Assembly: GCA_023418375.1 (NCBI GenBank)
Contig: JAEZZV010000276.1
Span: forward strand, 1-13,347
Length of the DNA: 13,347 nucleotides
From: Actinomycetes bacterium
Lineage (GTDB): Bacteria > Actinomycetota > Actinomycetes > Actinomycetales > Cellulomonadaceae
Reading direction: 5' to 3'
The notes under the pieces are model-generated. The model was not told the origin of the DNA and did no database searches. It saw only the letters and a program-made list of their open reading frames with translations. Shown piece by piece: positions 6,811 to 12,988 of this stretch. The stretch's first letter is position 1; each line of letters opens with the position of its first letter. Position numbers and translations under genes: made by a program.

Positions 6811-7635
6811 CTACATCTCCTCGTGGGTGTTCGGGTCGCCGCCGAAGAGCCGGCCGTCGGGCCGGCCCAGCGCCGTGATCGCCGCGACCTCCGCCTCCGT
6901 CAGCTCGAAGCCCCACAGGTCGAGGTTCTCGCGCTGCCGCCCGGGGTCACCGGACTTCGGGATCGGCACGGCGCCGAGCTGCAGGTGCCAACGCAGCACC
7001 ACCTGCGCGGGGGTCACGCCGTGCGCGCGCGCCGCAGCGACCACCGGTGCCGCCGCACGCACCGGGGCGGCCTTGCCGAGCGGGCTCCACGCCTCGGTCA
7101 CGATGCCGTGCTCGGCGTGGAACGCCCGCAGCTCGGTCTGCGGGAAGAACGGGTGCAGCTCCACCTGGTTCACGGCCGGCACGACGCCGGTCGCGTCCGC
7201 CACGCGCGCGAGGTGCTCCGGCGTGAAGTTCGAGACCCCGACGGACCGCACCCGTCCCTCCTCCTGCAGTCGCACCATCGCGCGGTACGCGTCGACGTAC
7301 CGCCCGACGCTCGGGTTCGGCCAGTGGATGAGGTACAGGTCGACGACGTCGAGCCCCAGCGCGGCCGCTGACCGGTCGAACGACGCCAGCGTCTCGTCGT
7401 AGCCGTGGTCGCGCCCGGGGAGCTTCGTCGTCACGACGATCTCCTCGCGCGGCACCGACGTCTCGGCGACGGCCCGCCCGACGGCGTCCTCGTTGCCGTA
7501 GTTCACGGCCGTGTCGATCAGCCGGTAGCCGAGGTCCAGGGCGCTCAGCACGGCCGCGGTGCCCTCCGCCGCGCGCAGGGGGTAGGTGCCGAAGCCGACG
7601 TCGGGCAGGGTGGTTCCGTCGTTCAGGGTGGGCAT
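6811..7635 (-). CDS. Aldo/keto reductase, 2,5-diketogluconate reductase-like (AKR5 type)
   Basis: A 274-residue single-domain NADPH-dependent oxidoreductase. The catalytic tetrad is complete: Asp41 and Tyr46 in LIDTAVNYGNE, Lys71 in VVTTKLP, His104 in LYLIHWPNP. IPKSGDPGRQREN near residue 240 is the loop that grips the 2'-phosphate of NADPH. Relatives reduce aldehydes and ketones, including methylglyoxal and diketogluconate; the physiological substrate cannot be told from sequence. The ATG at 7635 opens the standard family N-terminus (MPTLNDGTTLPDVGFGTYPL). An in-frame opening to 7821 would run back across the divergent Dabb gene and is rejected. A TACCGT -10 box only six bases from the ATG suggests a leaderless transcript. 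Its stop faces that of the LacI regulator across nine bases. Confidence 0.92.
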   Translation of the reverse strand: MPTLNDGTTLPDVGFGTYPLRAAEGTAAVLSALDLGYRLIDTAVNYGNEDAVGRAVAETSVPREEIVVTTKLPGRDHGYDETLASFDRSAAALGLDVVDLYLIHWPNPSVGRYVDAYRAMVRLQEEGRVRSVGVSNFTPEHLARVADATGVVPAVNQVELHPFFPQTELRAFHAEHGIVTEAWSPLGKAAPVRAAAPVVAAARAHGVTPAQVVLRWHLQLGAVPIPKSGDPGRQRENLDLWGFELTEAEVAAITALGRPDGRLFGGDPNTHEEM

Positions 7636-7641
7636 GGGACG

Positions 7642-7647
7642 ACGGTA
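7642..7647 (-). promoter_or_regulatory. -10 box of the AKR5-type gene; leaderless start likely
   Basis: On the minus strand TACCGT is followed by six bases and then the ATG at 7635. A start point six to seven bases past the -10 would fall on the A of the ATG, and there is no Shine-Dalgarno sequence. No clear -35 is seen. Confidence 0.55.
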
Positions 7648-7677
7648 ACCCGCCCGCGGCGTCGGCCCGGCCGGGCA

Positions 7678-7683
7678 TAGGGT
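7678..7683 (+). promoter_or_regulatory. Candidate -10 of the Dabb-domain gene
   Basis: TAGGGT lies 31 bases before the ATG at 7715. Transcription from about 7690 would leave a short leader that includes the GAGGAG ribosome binding site at 7705-7710. Confidence 0.45.
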
Positions 7684-7714
7684 CGCCCCGGGGTAGACCG
7701 GACCGAGGAGCGAG

Positions 7715-8038
7715 ATGTCGGCGCAGATCATCCACGTCGTCCTGGTGCGCTGGGCGGCCACGGCGGCGCCCGACGTCGTGGCGCGGTTCGACGCGGCCGC
7801 CCGCGTCGTGCGCGAGAGCATCCCCGGCGTCCTCGAGGTGGTCCACGGGCCGAGCGTCAGCGTCGAGCAGCTGGAGCAGGGCTACGACTACGCGCTCCAC
7901 GTGCGCTTCGCCGACGCCGCGGCCCGCGACGCCTACCTGCCGCACCCGGCGCACGAGCCGCTCGCCGAGCTCATCGTGGCCAACGCCGAGACGTTCGTCG
8001 TGTTCGACCTCGCCGCCGGCGACGCGGGCACGCCGTAG
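7715..8038 (+). CDS. Dabb-family (stress-responsive alpha/beta barrel) protein
   Basis: A 107-residue protein matching the Dabb fold, a dimeric ferredoxin-like barrel. The first strand is the typical IIHVVLVRW near the N-terminus. It is followed by an amphipathic helix, a second strand with G-x-DYALHVRFAD, and the family's YLPHPAHEPLAELI helix before the last strand TFVVFDL. Dabb proteins include plant stress proteins, olivetolic acid cyclase and many bacterial proteins of unknown role, so a precise activity cannot be given. Start: ATG at 7715 with GAGGAG at 7705-7710. It is divergent from the AKR5-type reductase with 79 bases between the starts, so shared regulation is possible, but I see no strong operator there. 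Confidence 0.85.
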   Translation: MSAQIIHVVLVRWAATAAPDVVARFDAAARVVRESIPGVLEVVHGPSVSVEQLEQGYDYALHVRFADAAARDAYLPHPAHEPLAELIVANAETFVVFDLAAGDAGTP

Positions 8039-8063
8039 CGGCGCTCGCCCGGCCCATGATCAC

Positions 8064-8069
8064 TACGCT
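8064..8069 (+). promoter_or_regulatory. Candidate -10 of the lipoprotein gene
   Basis: TACGCT lies 35 bases before the ATG at 8105, in the only gap between it and the Dabb gene. This suggests the lipoprotein has its own promoter with a short leader carrying AAGGGA as ribosome binding site. No clear -35 is seen. Confidence 0.45.
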
Positions 8070-8104
8070 GGCGGTCTCGGGCAGCGTCTCGCGAAGGGAC
8101 GGAC

Positions 8105-8818
8105 ATGGCGACGAAGCCACGCATGCTGATCCTCACCGCACTGGTGGTCCTCGGCGTCGGCGGCCTCACCGGATGCTCGGGCACGAGCCAGCAGACCGAG
8201 CCGGCCTCCGACGTCCCCGAGGCGACCAGCACCAAGGAGGCCGAGCCGACCCCGGAGAGCACGCCGACCGAGACCCCGGAGGTCGAGCCGACGGAGACGC
8301 CCGAGGCGGACACCCCGGACGGTGGCCTCCCGCCGGACTTCCCGGACCCGGCCGCGCTCGTCGGGCAGGTGGCCCACGACGAGATGGCGCCCGACGGTAC
8401 CTGGCACACCGTCGTCGGCGGGACGGCGTTGCCGCTGGTCACCACGCTGGGCGCGTGCTTCGACGGCGGCTCCGGCGACATCTGCGGGTACTCGGTGTCG
8501 GCGTCGGTCCCCGGGACGAGCAGCACTCCGCAGCCGGCGACGGCCGCGCTCGTCCTGCTGCTGCGCACCAGCGGCGCACTCGGGGACGGCACCCCGACCT
8601 GGACCGTGCTCGACGCCGTGGTCACCACCCCTCCGGGCGGCGCTCCGTCGTACGTCGAGGCGTGCGACGGAGCGGACGGCGTGGTCATCTGGGCCGAGCC
8701 CGGTGCCGCGGCCGGCGACACGATCCCAGCCCTGGCGGCCGTGGGCCCCGACGCGTCGGTGACCTCCCTGGTCGACCTCGACCCCGCGTCCCTCAGCTGC
8801 CCCTGGATGGGCGACTGA
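8105..8818 (+). CDS. Secreted lipoprotein of unknown function
   Basis: A 237-residue protein with a clear lipoprotein signal: positively charged start, hydrophobic segment and lipobox LTGC with Cys24. A disordered linker (about 25-80) rich in Pro, Thr and Glu (runs such as EPTPESTPTETPEVEPTETP) should hold a C-terminal domain away from the membrane. That domain, about 80-237, begins LPPDFPDPAALVGQ. It contains four cysteines (in GACFDG, DICGYS, VEACDG and LSCPW) that could form two disulfides outside the cell. I do not recognise the domain and give no function. Start: ATG at 8105 with AAGGGA upstream. The gene stands alone: the Dabb gene ends 66 bases before it, and the next gene converges after a 39-base gap in which I see no strong terminator. 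Confidence 0.85.
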   Translation: MATKPRMLILTALVVLGVGGLTGCSGTSQQTEPASDVPEATSTKEAEPTPESTPTETPEVEPTETPEADTPDGGLPPDFPDPAALVGQVAHDEMAPDGTWHTVVGGTALPLVTTLGACFDGGSGDICGYSVSASVPGTSSTPQPATAALVLLLRTSGALGDGTPTWTVLDAVVTTPPGGAPSYVEACDGADGVVIWAEPGAAAGDTIPALAAVGPDASVTSLVDLDPASLSCPWMGD

Positions 8819-8857
8819 CCCGGGCGCACGGCCGGGGCGCATCGGACCAGCGCGCGG

Positions 8858-9751
8858 TCACGCCCCGTCGACGTCGGCGGTGAACGCCTCGACCGCGCTC
8901 GCGAGCGCCCGGGGTGCCTCCATCGCCACGTAGTGACCGACGCCGTCGAGCTGGACGGAGTCGACCCTGCCTGCCGCGACCTGCCGCATCGTGGCGACGG
9001 TGAACGGGCCACCGCCGGCGCCGACGGCGAGCACCGGCACCCGCACCGGCGTCGACTCGACGAGACGACGCAGGTCGCCGCCCTCGGTGAGCATCGACCG
9101 GTAGAGGCCGGCCGCACCCCGCCAGCCACCGGGGCGCGCGTACGTCCGGGCCAGCTCGTCGACGTCCTCGTCCGAGACCGCCCCGGCGACCGCGGTCATC
9201 GACGGGAACGCCCAGCCGGCGAGCAGCTCCCGCTCGCGACCGGTGAGGAGCAGCTCCGGCACGCCCGGGGCGGCCAGCACCCCGATGTGCCACGACCCGC
9301 CACGGGTGACGTCGCCGAGGGCCTCGAGGCCGAAGCCGGCCAGCCCCATCTCGATCGCGGTGAGGCTGCGGACGTCCTCGGGGTGACTCGCGGCCAGCCG
9401 CACCACGGCAGCCCCGGCGATGTCCTGGCCGGTGAGGTGCACCGGCCCGACGCCCAGCTGCGAGATCAGCTGGTGCAGGTCCTCGGCCATCGTCGCGCTG
9501 TCGTACGCCGCCCCGTCGTCGGCGGCCGAGTCGCCGAAGCCCCGCAGGTCGACGGCGAGCACGCGATGCGTCGGCGCGAGCAGGGGGATGACCTTGCGGA
9601 ACGCCCACCACGTCTCGGGGAACCCGTGGACCAGCAGGATCGGCGACCCGGACGCGCCGGCGGAGACGTAGTGGAGCGTCGTGCCGTTGACGTCGGCCGT
9701 GTGGTGCTCGATGCCGTCGAGCGACGGGCTCTGCTGCGGGTGGGTGGTCAC
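8858..9751 (-). CDS. Alpha/beta hydrolase, epoxide hydrolase/dehalogenase-like
   Basis: A 297-residue alpha/beta hydrolase. The oxyanion-hole motif HGFPETWW (42-49), the strand-loop VDLRGFGDS (68-75), a nucleophile elbow GQDIAG (108-113) and a C-terminal catalytic His273 in GVGHYVAMEAP are visible. Asp110 at the elbow, rather than Ser, places it with epoxide hydrolases and haloalkane dehalogenases. The elbow departs from the common GHDWGG form, so activity should not be assumed; a dehalogenase, epoxide hydrolase or other role are all open. No signal peptide is seen. Start: GTG at 9751 with GAGGAG six bases upstream. It is divergent from the MarR-type regulator, whose putative operators cover its promoter, so it is probably the regulator's target and may act on the compound the regulator senses. 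Confidence 0.85.
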   Translation of the reverse strand: MTTHPQQSPSLDGIEHHTADVNGTTLHYVSAGASGSPILLVHGFPETWWAFRKVIPLLAPTHRVLAVDLRGFGDSAADDGAAYDSATMAEDLHQLISQLGVGPVHLTGQDIAGAAVVRLAASHPEDVRSLTAIEMGLAGFGLEALGDVTRGGSWHIGVLAAPGVPELLLTGRERELLAGWAFPSMTAVAGAVSDEDVDELARTYARPGGWRGAAGLYRSMLTEGGDLRRLVESTPVRVPVLAVGAGGGPFTVATMRQVAAGRVDSVQLDGVGHYVAMEAPRALASAVEAFTADVDGA

Positions 9752-9769
9752 GACGGTCTCCTCGTGTTC

Positions 9770-9784
9770 GACAACCTGGTTGTC
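9770..9784. promoter_or_regulatory. MarR-type operator site 1
   Basis: GACAACCTGGTTGTC is a perfect 15-bp palindrome around a central T. It lies just past the hydrolase -10 box, over the expected start of transcription and close to its ribosome binding site. Its half-sites recur in site 2, 23 bp away centre to centre. Confidence 0.8.
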
Positions 9785-9786
9785 TT

Positions 9787-9815
9787 AGTTTAGACAACCC
9801 AGTTGTCTTTGTCGA
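9787..9815 (-). promoter_or_regulatory. Promoter of the alpha/beta hydrolase gene
   Basis: On the minus strand TCGACA (9810-9815, five of six bases of the -35 consensus) and TAAACT (9787-9792) are separated by 17 bases. This is the best -35/-10 pair in the window. Operator site 2 fills the spacer and touches the -10; site 1 covers the start region. Bound regulator should therefore exclude RNA polymerase. Confidence 0.7.
9792..9808. promoter_or_regulatory. MarR-type operator site 2
   Basis: AGACAACCCAGTTGTCT has inverted AGACAAC/GTTGTCT arms around three bases. It sits between the -35 and -10 boxes of the hydrolase promoter and borders the -35 of the regulator gene, so one bound dimer could affect both directions. 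Confidence 0.8.
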
Positions 9816-9836
9816 CTGCCTGCAACCACCTACGCT
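9809..9836 (+). promoter_or_regulatory. Promoter of the MarR-family gene; leaderless start likely
   Basis: TTGTCG (9809-9814) and TACGCT (9831-9836) are 16 bases apart. The ATG at 9844 follows the -10 by seven bases without a Shine-Dalgarno sequence, which fits a leaderless transcript. The -35 overlaps that of the divergent hydrolase promoter on the other strand. Confidence 0.6.
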
Positions 9837-9843
9837 GGGCGCC

Positions 9844-10314
9844 ATGCCGCGCTCCGGTGCCGATCTCGCCCTGCTTCTGCTGGGCGGGTACCGATCGCTC
9901 GTCGAGGGAGTGACCGCCGAGCTCGCAGCACAGGGGTTCCCCGACTTCCGGCCGAGCCACGAGTTCGCCATGCGCGCGATCGCCGCGGGCGCCGACAGCG
10001 CAGCGGACCTCGCCCGGCGCACGTCGGTCTCCAAGCAGGCGGCCGCGAAGACGATCGGCGTGCTCGTCGAGCGGGGCTACGTCGCCGTCGACGCCGATCC
10101 CTCCGACGCCCGTCGCAAGCGCCTGCGCGTCACCGCCGAGGGCGCCGATCTCCTCGACCGCGGCGAGGCCGTGTTCGAGGACCTCCGGGCCGAGTGGTCG
10201 CGGCGGATCGGCGCCGAGGAGCTGGAGGCCCTCGAGGGCCGGCTCCGCGCGCTCGTCGGCGACACCGCCGTCGACCCGGCACGGGCCGGGCGGGCGGCGG
10301 CCGCCCTGGAGTGA
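9844..10314 (+). CDS. MarR-family winged-helix regulator
   Basis: A 156-residue MarR-type regulator. A dimerisation helix at the N-terminus leads to a winged helix at about 50-100: SAADLARRTSVSKQAAAKTI holds the recognition helix, and DPSDARRKRLRVTAEG is the family's signature wing. C-terminal helices complete the dimer interface. Such proteins usually repress a divergent gene and let go on binding an aromatic compound or on oxidation. It has no Cys, which argues against thiol-based sensing, so a small ligand is more likely. ATG at 9844 is favoured by the TACGCT box seven bases upstream and by the absence of an earlier in-frame start of comparable quality. The inverted repeats at 9770-9808 are its likely binding sites, controlling the hydrolase and possibly itself. 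Confidence 0.92.
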   Translation: MPRSGADLALLLLGGYRSLVEGVTAELAAQGFPDFRPSHEFAMRAIAAGADSAADLARRTSVSKQAAAKTIGVLVERGYVAVDADPSDARRKRLRVTAEGADLLDRGEAVFEDLRAEWSRRIGAEELEALEGRLRALVGDTAVDPARAGRAAAALE

Positions 10315-10350
10315 GCGCCCGCGGGGCTCCCGGCCGCAGCGGGAACGCCG

Positions 10351-10381
10351 TTGACTTCGAGCGCGCTCGAACACCTACGGT
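10351..10381 (+). promoter_or_regulatory. MerR-type promoter with 19-bp spacer and 16-bp palindrome
   Basis: TTGACT (-35, 10351-10356) and TACGGT (-10, 10376-10381) are 19 bases apart, too far for normal polymerase engagement. Between them lies TTCGAGCGCGCTCGAA (10356-10371), a perfect 16-bp palindrome. This is the layout of promoters untwisted by MerR-family activators. No MerR-like gene is present in the window, so the activator would be encoded elsewhere. Transcription would start near 10388 and drive the aldo/keto reductase at 10413. Confidence 0.75.
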
Positions 10382-10412
10382 CCCCGGGACAGGCACTCGG
10401 AAAGGACCAGTC

Positions 10413-11396
10413 ATGGACATGCGCACGCTCGGCCGCTCCGGCATCGAGGTCTCCCCGCTCGGCATGGGCTGCTGGGCGATCGGCGGACCCTGGCAGTTCC
10501 TGGACGGCCCCGGCGGCTGGGGCGAGGTGGACGACGACGAGTCGGTCCGCGCGGTGCACGCCGCCCTGGCGAACGGGATCACGTTCCTCGACACCGCCGC
10601 GACCTACGGCACCGGACACAGCGAGGAGGTGCTGCGCCGCGCGCTCGCCGGGCGCCGCGACGACGTCGTGCTCGCCTCGAAGTTCGGGTTCGACGTGGAC
10701 GTGGCGGGCAAGCGCGTCGCGCGGTTCGCCGACGACGCGGACGTCGCGCGGGACGTCCGCGGCGCGTGCGAGGCGAGCCTGCAGCGCCTGGGCACCGACC
10801 GCATCGACCTCTACCAGCTGCACGTGTGGGACCTGCCGCTCGAGCACGCGCTCGACGTCCGCGACGTCCTCGAGGACCTCGTCGCCGAGGGGAAGATCCG
10901 CGCGTACGGCTGGAGCACCGACGACGCCGGTCCGGCCGGCGTCTTCTCCGAGGGCGAGCACTGCGCCGTCGTGCAGCACGACCTCAACGTGGTGCGGGAC
11001 GCGCCGGAGATCCTCGCGCTCGCCGAGGAGGCGGACCTCGCGAGCATCAACCGCAGCCCGCTCGCGCGGGGCGCACTGACCGGCAAGTACGCGTCGACGA
11101 CCGAGTTCGCGGCGAACGACGTCCGCCGCGACCAGTGGTCGATCGACACGTTCTTCACGCCGACGCTCGAGCACCTCGAGGCGCTGCGCGACGTCCTGAC
11201 CAGCGGCGGACGCTCCCTCACCCAGGGCGCGCTCGCCTGGATCTGGGCCCGCAGCGGCCGGACCGTACCGATCCCCGGCATCCGCACGGTCGCGCAGGCG
11301 GAGGAGAACGCGGGCGCCATGGCATTCGGCCCGCTGAGCCCGGCCCAGATGGCCGAGGTCGACGCTCTCCTCGGCCGGTCTCCCCGGTCAGCCTGA
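10413..11396 (+). CDS. Aldo/keto reductase, oxidoreductase of the YghZ/Tas-like broad group
   Basis: A 327-residue NADP-dependent reductase. It starts MRTLGRSGIEVSPLGMGCWA (from residue 3), typical of the larger aldo/keto reductases. The catalytic tetrad is complete: Asp60 and Tyr65 in FLDTAATYGTGHSE, Lys90 in LASKFG, His137 in LYQLHVWD. SINRSPLARGALTGKY and VPIPGIRTVAQAEENAGA are the late barrel and cofactor-loop motifs. Substrate is unknown; relatives reduce reactive aldehydes and quinone-like compounds. Start: ATG at 10413 with AAAGGA at 10401-10406. A second ATG at 10419 is less well placed. The MerR-type promoter upstream suggests induction by a stress or drug-like signal rather than control by the MarR gene next to it. 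A long hairpin follows its stop. Confidence 0.92.
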   Translation: MDMRTLGRSGIEVSPLGMGCWAIGGPWQFLDGPGGWGEVDDDESVRAVHAALANGITFLDTAATYGTGHSEEVLRRALAGRRDDVVLASKFGFDVDVAGKRVARFADDADVARDVRGACEASLQRLGTDRIDLYQLHVWDLPLEHALDVRDVLEDLVAEGKIRAYGWSTDDAGPAGVFSEGEHCAVVQHDLNVVRDAPEILALAEEADLASINRSPLARGALTGKYASTTEFAANDVRRDQWSIDTFFTPTLEHLEALRDVLTSGGRSLTQGALAWIWARSGRTVPIPGIRTVAQAEENAGAMAFGPLSPAQMAEVDALLGRSPRSA

Positions 11397-11410
11397 CGGG
11401 CAGCCGGCCG

Positions 11411-11473
11411 CCCGACGCTGCTTCCGGTCCCGTGGCCAGGACTGCGCCACGGAACCGGAAGCCATGCGTCGGG
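11411..11473. terminator. Long bidirectional hairpin terminator
   Basis: Arms of 17 bases (11420-11436 and 11446-11462) pair with one mismatch around a nine-base loop. They are extended by a further 8-bp stem (CCCGACGC 11411-11418 with GCGTCGGG 11466-11473) across a small internal loop. It lies between the stops of two convergent genes (11396 and 11484). No T-run is present, as is common for actinobacterial terminators. It should end transcription from both sides. Confidence 0.8.
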
Positions 11474-11483
11474 GGTCCTGGGG

Positions 11484-12836
11484 TCAGGGCATCACGTAGT
11501 AGGCGATGCTCTCGTAGACCCAGTTGCGGTCGTTCGCGCGGATGTGGTCGGCCTCAGCCTGGTTCGCAGTGAAGAAGTGCTTGCCGAAGCCCGGCGACCA
11601 GAAGCGGTACAGCGGCACCGTCCCCGCCTCCTGGGTGGTCGGCGCGCAGTAGTTGGCGCCCTCGAACACCCAGTTGCGGTCGTTGGCGATGATGTGGTCC
11701 CGCTCCGCCACGCTCTGGGTGTAGAAGTGCGACGCGAAGCCCGGCGACCAGAACCGGTAGACCGGCGAGCCCTTCGGGCAGTTGCCCGAGGAGTCGAGCG
11801 GGTAGGCCGCGAACGCCCGACCCTCGTCGACCCAGTTGCGGTCGGTGCTGCGGACCTGCTCCGCCTCGGCGGCGTTCATCGTGAAGAAGTGCGCATTGTT
11901 GAAGCGCGGGCTCCAGAACCGGTAGACGGGACGCGTGTCGGGGGTGAGCGGAGAAAGGGTGTACTGCTTGCCCCACGTGGGAGAGCCGGTCCTGCCGTAG
12001 ATCTCCACGTAGAAGCGCCCCGCTGGCAGCGGCATCAGCTGAGAGGAGAGCCACGCACCGTCCCCTTGGGAGCCGGTGACGTCGAAGTCGTACAGCTGGT
12101 TCCCCGTCGAGCCGTACACCGTCACGTCATACACCTTGGCCGTGCCCAGCCCGGACGGGAAGGTCAGGCTCAGCGCGACCGTGGCGGCTGCGGGCAGGTC
12201 CACGGCGAAGTAGTCCGCGTCGCCGAGGGAGTCGGACACGGTCAGGCTCGACCCGGCGATCGACGCACCCACGCCGACGACATCAGCCTTCGCCGTCGTG
12301 TGGTTCTGTTCCGTCTCCACCGAACCGGCCGTGAAGACGGGCTTGAAGCTGTACTGCTTGCCCCATGCGGGAGAGCTGGTCCTGGTGTAGATCTCCACGT
12401 AGAAGCGCCCCGCCGGCAGGAACGTCGCCTGCGACGCGAGCCACGAACCGTCCGAGCTGCTGGCCTGGACGTCGAAAGCGAACAGGAGGGCGCCCGACGC
12501 GTCGTATACGTCCAGGTCATACGCCTTCGCCGTGCCGAGCCCCGAGGGGAACGTCAGGTTCAACGCCACCCGCCCCGCGCTCGGCAGGTCCACGGCGAAG
12601 TAGTCCGCGTCGCCGAGGGAGTCGGACACGGTACTGCCCGCGCCCTGGATCGTGTTGCCGGGAGCGACCACGTCCGCCGTCGCCCTCGTGTTGTTGGGCT
12701 CGCTCTCCGCCACAGTCGCCGCACTCGCGGGGACGGCGCTCAGCACAACTGGAGCCGTCAGGAGGAGCGCTCCCACCGCCGTGAGGAACCGGCGTGGCAG
12801 ACCGTGGGCGGGACGTTCGTTGACCTGGGCCTTCAT
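11484..12836 (-). CDS. Secreted protein with two PPC-like domains and three DUF5648-like repeats
   Basis: A 450-residue exported protein. A signal peptide covers about 1-39: basic start, hydrophobic core, and a signal peptidase I site after PASA/ASA. Two beta-rich units of the bacterial pre-peptidase C-terminal (PPC) type follow at about 44-172 and 174-302. Each carries SDSLGDADYFAVDLP and LPAGRFYVEIY, and the first opens with ESEPNNTRATADVV. Three DUF5648-like repeats end the protein (304-358, 359-408, 409-450), each starting YRFWSP, then HFF or HFY, and ending with DRNWV. The mature chain has only two Cys, 353 and 397, both in the repeat region, so one disulfide is possible. No protease or glycosidase domain is present, so this looks like a binding or structural surface protein. 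ATG at 12836 is chosen for the complete signal peptide and GGGGGGAG upstream; the frame stays open further but that part lacks secretion features. Confidence 0.88.
   Translation of the reverse strand: MKAQVNERPAHGLPRRFLTAVGALLLTAPVVLSAVPASAATVAESEPNNTRATADVVAPGNTIQGAGSTVSDSLGDADYFAVDLPSAGRVALNLTFPSGLGTAKAYDLDVYDASGALLFAFDVQASSSDGSWLASQATFLPAGRFYVEIYTRTSSPAWGKQYSFKPVFTAGSVETEQNHTTAKADVVGVGASIAGSSLTVSDSLGDADYFAVDLPAAATVALSLTFPSGLGTAKVYDVTVYGSTGNQLYDFDVTGSQGDGAWLSSQLMPLPAGRFYVEIYGRTGSPTWGKQYTLSPLTPDTRPVYRFWSPRFNNAHFFTMNAAEAEQVRSTDRNWVDEGRAFAAYPLDSSGNCPKGSPVYRFWSPGFASHFYTQSVAERDHIIANDRNWVFEGANYCAPTTQEAGTVPLYRFWSPGFGKHFFTANQAEADHIRANDRNWVYESIAYYVMP
12193..12242 (-). repeat. 50-bp exact repeat, copy in the second PPC unit
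   Basis: Identical base for base to 12583-12632 and exactly 390 bp (130 codons) away. It encodes the TVSDSLGDADYFAVDLP part of each PPC-like unit. Other segments keep the same 390-bp offset, for example GTACTGCTTGCCCCA at 11961 and 12351. Confidence 0.95.
12583..12632 (-). repeat. 50-bp exact repeat, copy in the first PPC unit
   Basis: Partner of the copy at 12193-12242. Together they show an in-frame tandem duplication of one 130-residue unit. The identity is either recent or kept by gene conversion. Confidence 0.95.
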
Positions 12837-12891
12837 GTGGGATCGGGCTCCCCCCGTAGCGACGCAAGGCCCCGCGGCGCGGGCCGGGGCA

Positions 12892-12897
12892 AACGTA
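12892..12897 (-). promoter_or_regulatory. Candidate -10 of the secreted repeat protein gene
   Basis: On the minus strand TACGTT lies 55 bases before the ATG at 12836, in the 152-base gap between two divergent genes. No good -35 is visible. The rest of the gap shows no clear operator. Confidence 0.35.
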
Positions 12898-12974
12898 ACG
12901 TTCGGGACGTCGCGGCGAAGTCCGCCATTCGGGTGCATGTCGACCCGCGGTGCCGTCGGGCCTCGAGGTCGACG

Positions 12975-12980
12975 TAGGCT
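12975..12980 (+). promoter_or_regulatory. -10 box of the ScoMcrA-head gene; leaderless start likely
   Basis: TAGGCT is followed by eight bases and then the GTG at 12989. There is no Shine-Dalgarno sequence between them, so transcription should start at or next to the start codon. Confidence 0.55.
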
Positions 12981-12988
12981 CGACCGTC

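Noticed and set aside
7636..7821. N-terminal extension of the AKR5-type reductase
   Set aside because: It runs across the divergent Dabb gene, while MPTLNDGTTLPDVGFGTYPL is the normal family start.
11544..12977. Long plus-strand open frame opposite the secreted repeat protein
   Set aside because: Arg/His/Val-rich shadow reading with no domain; the minus strand has a signal peptide and clear repeats.
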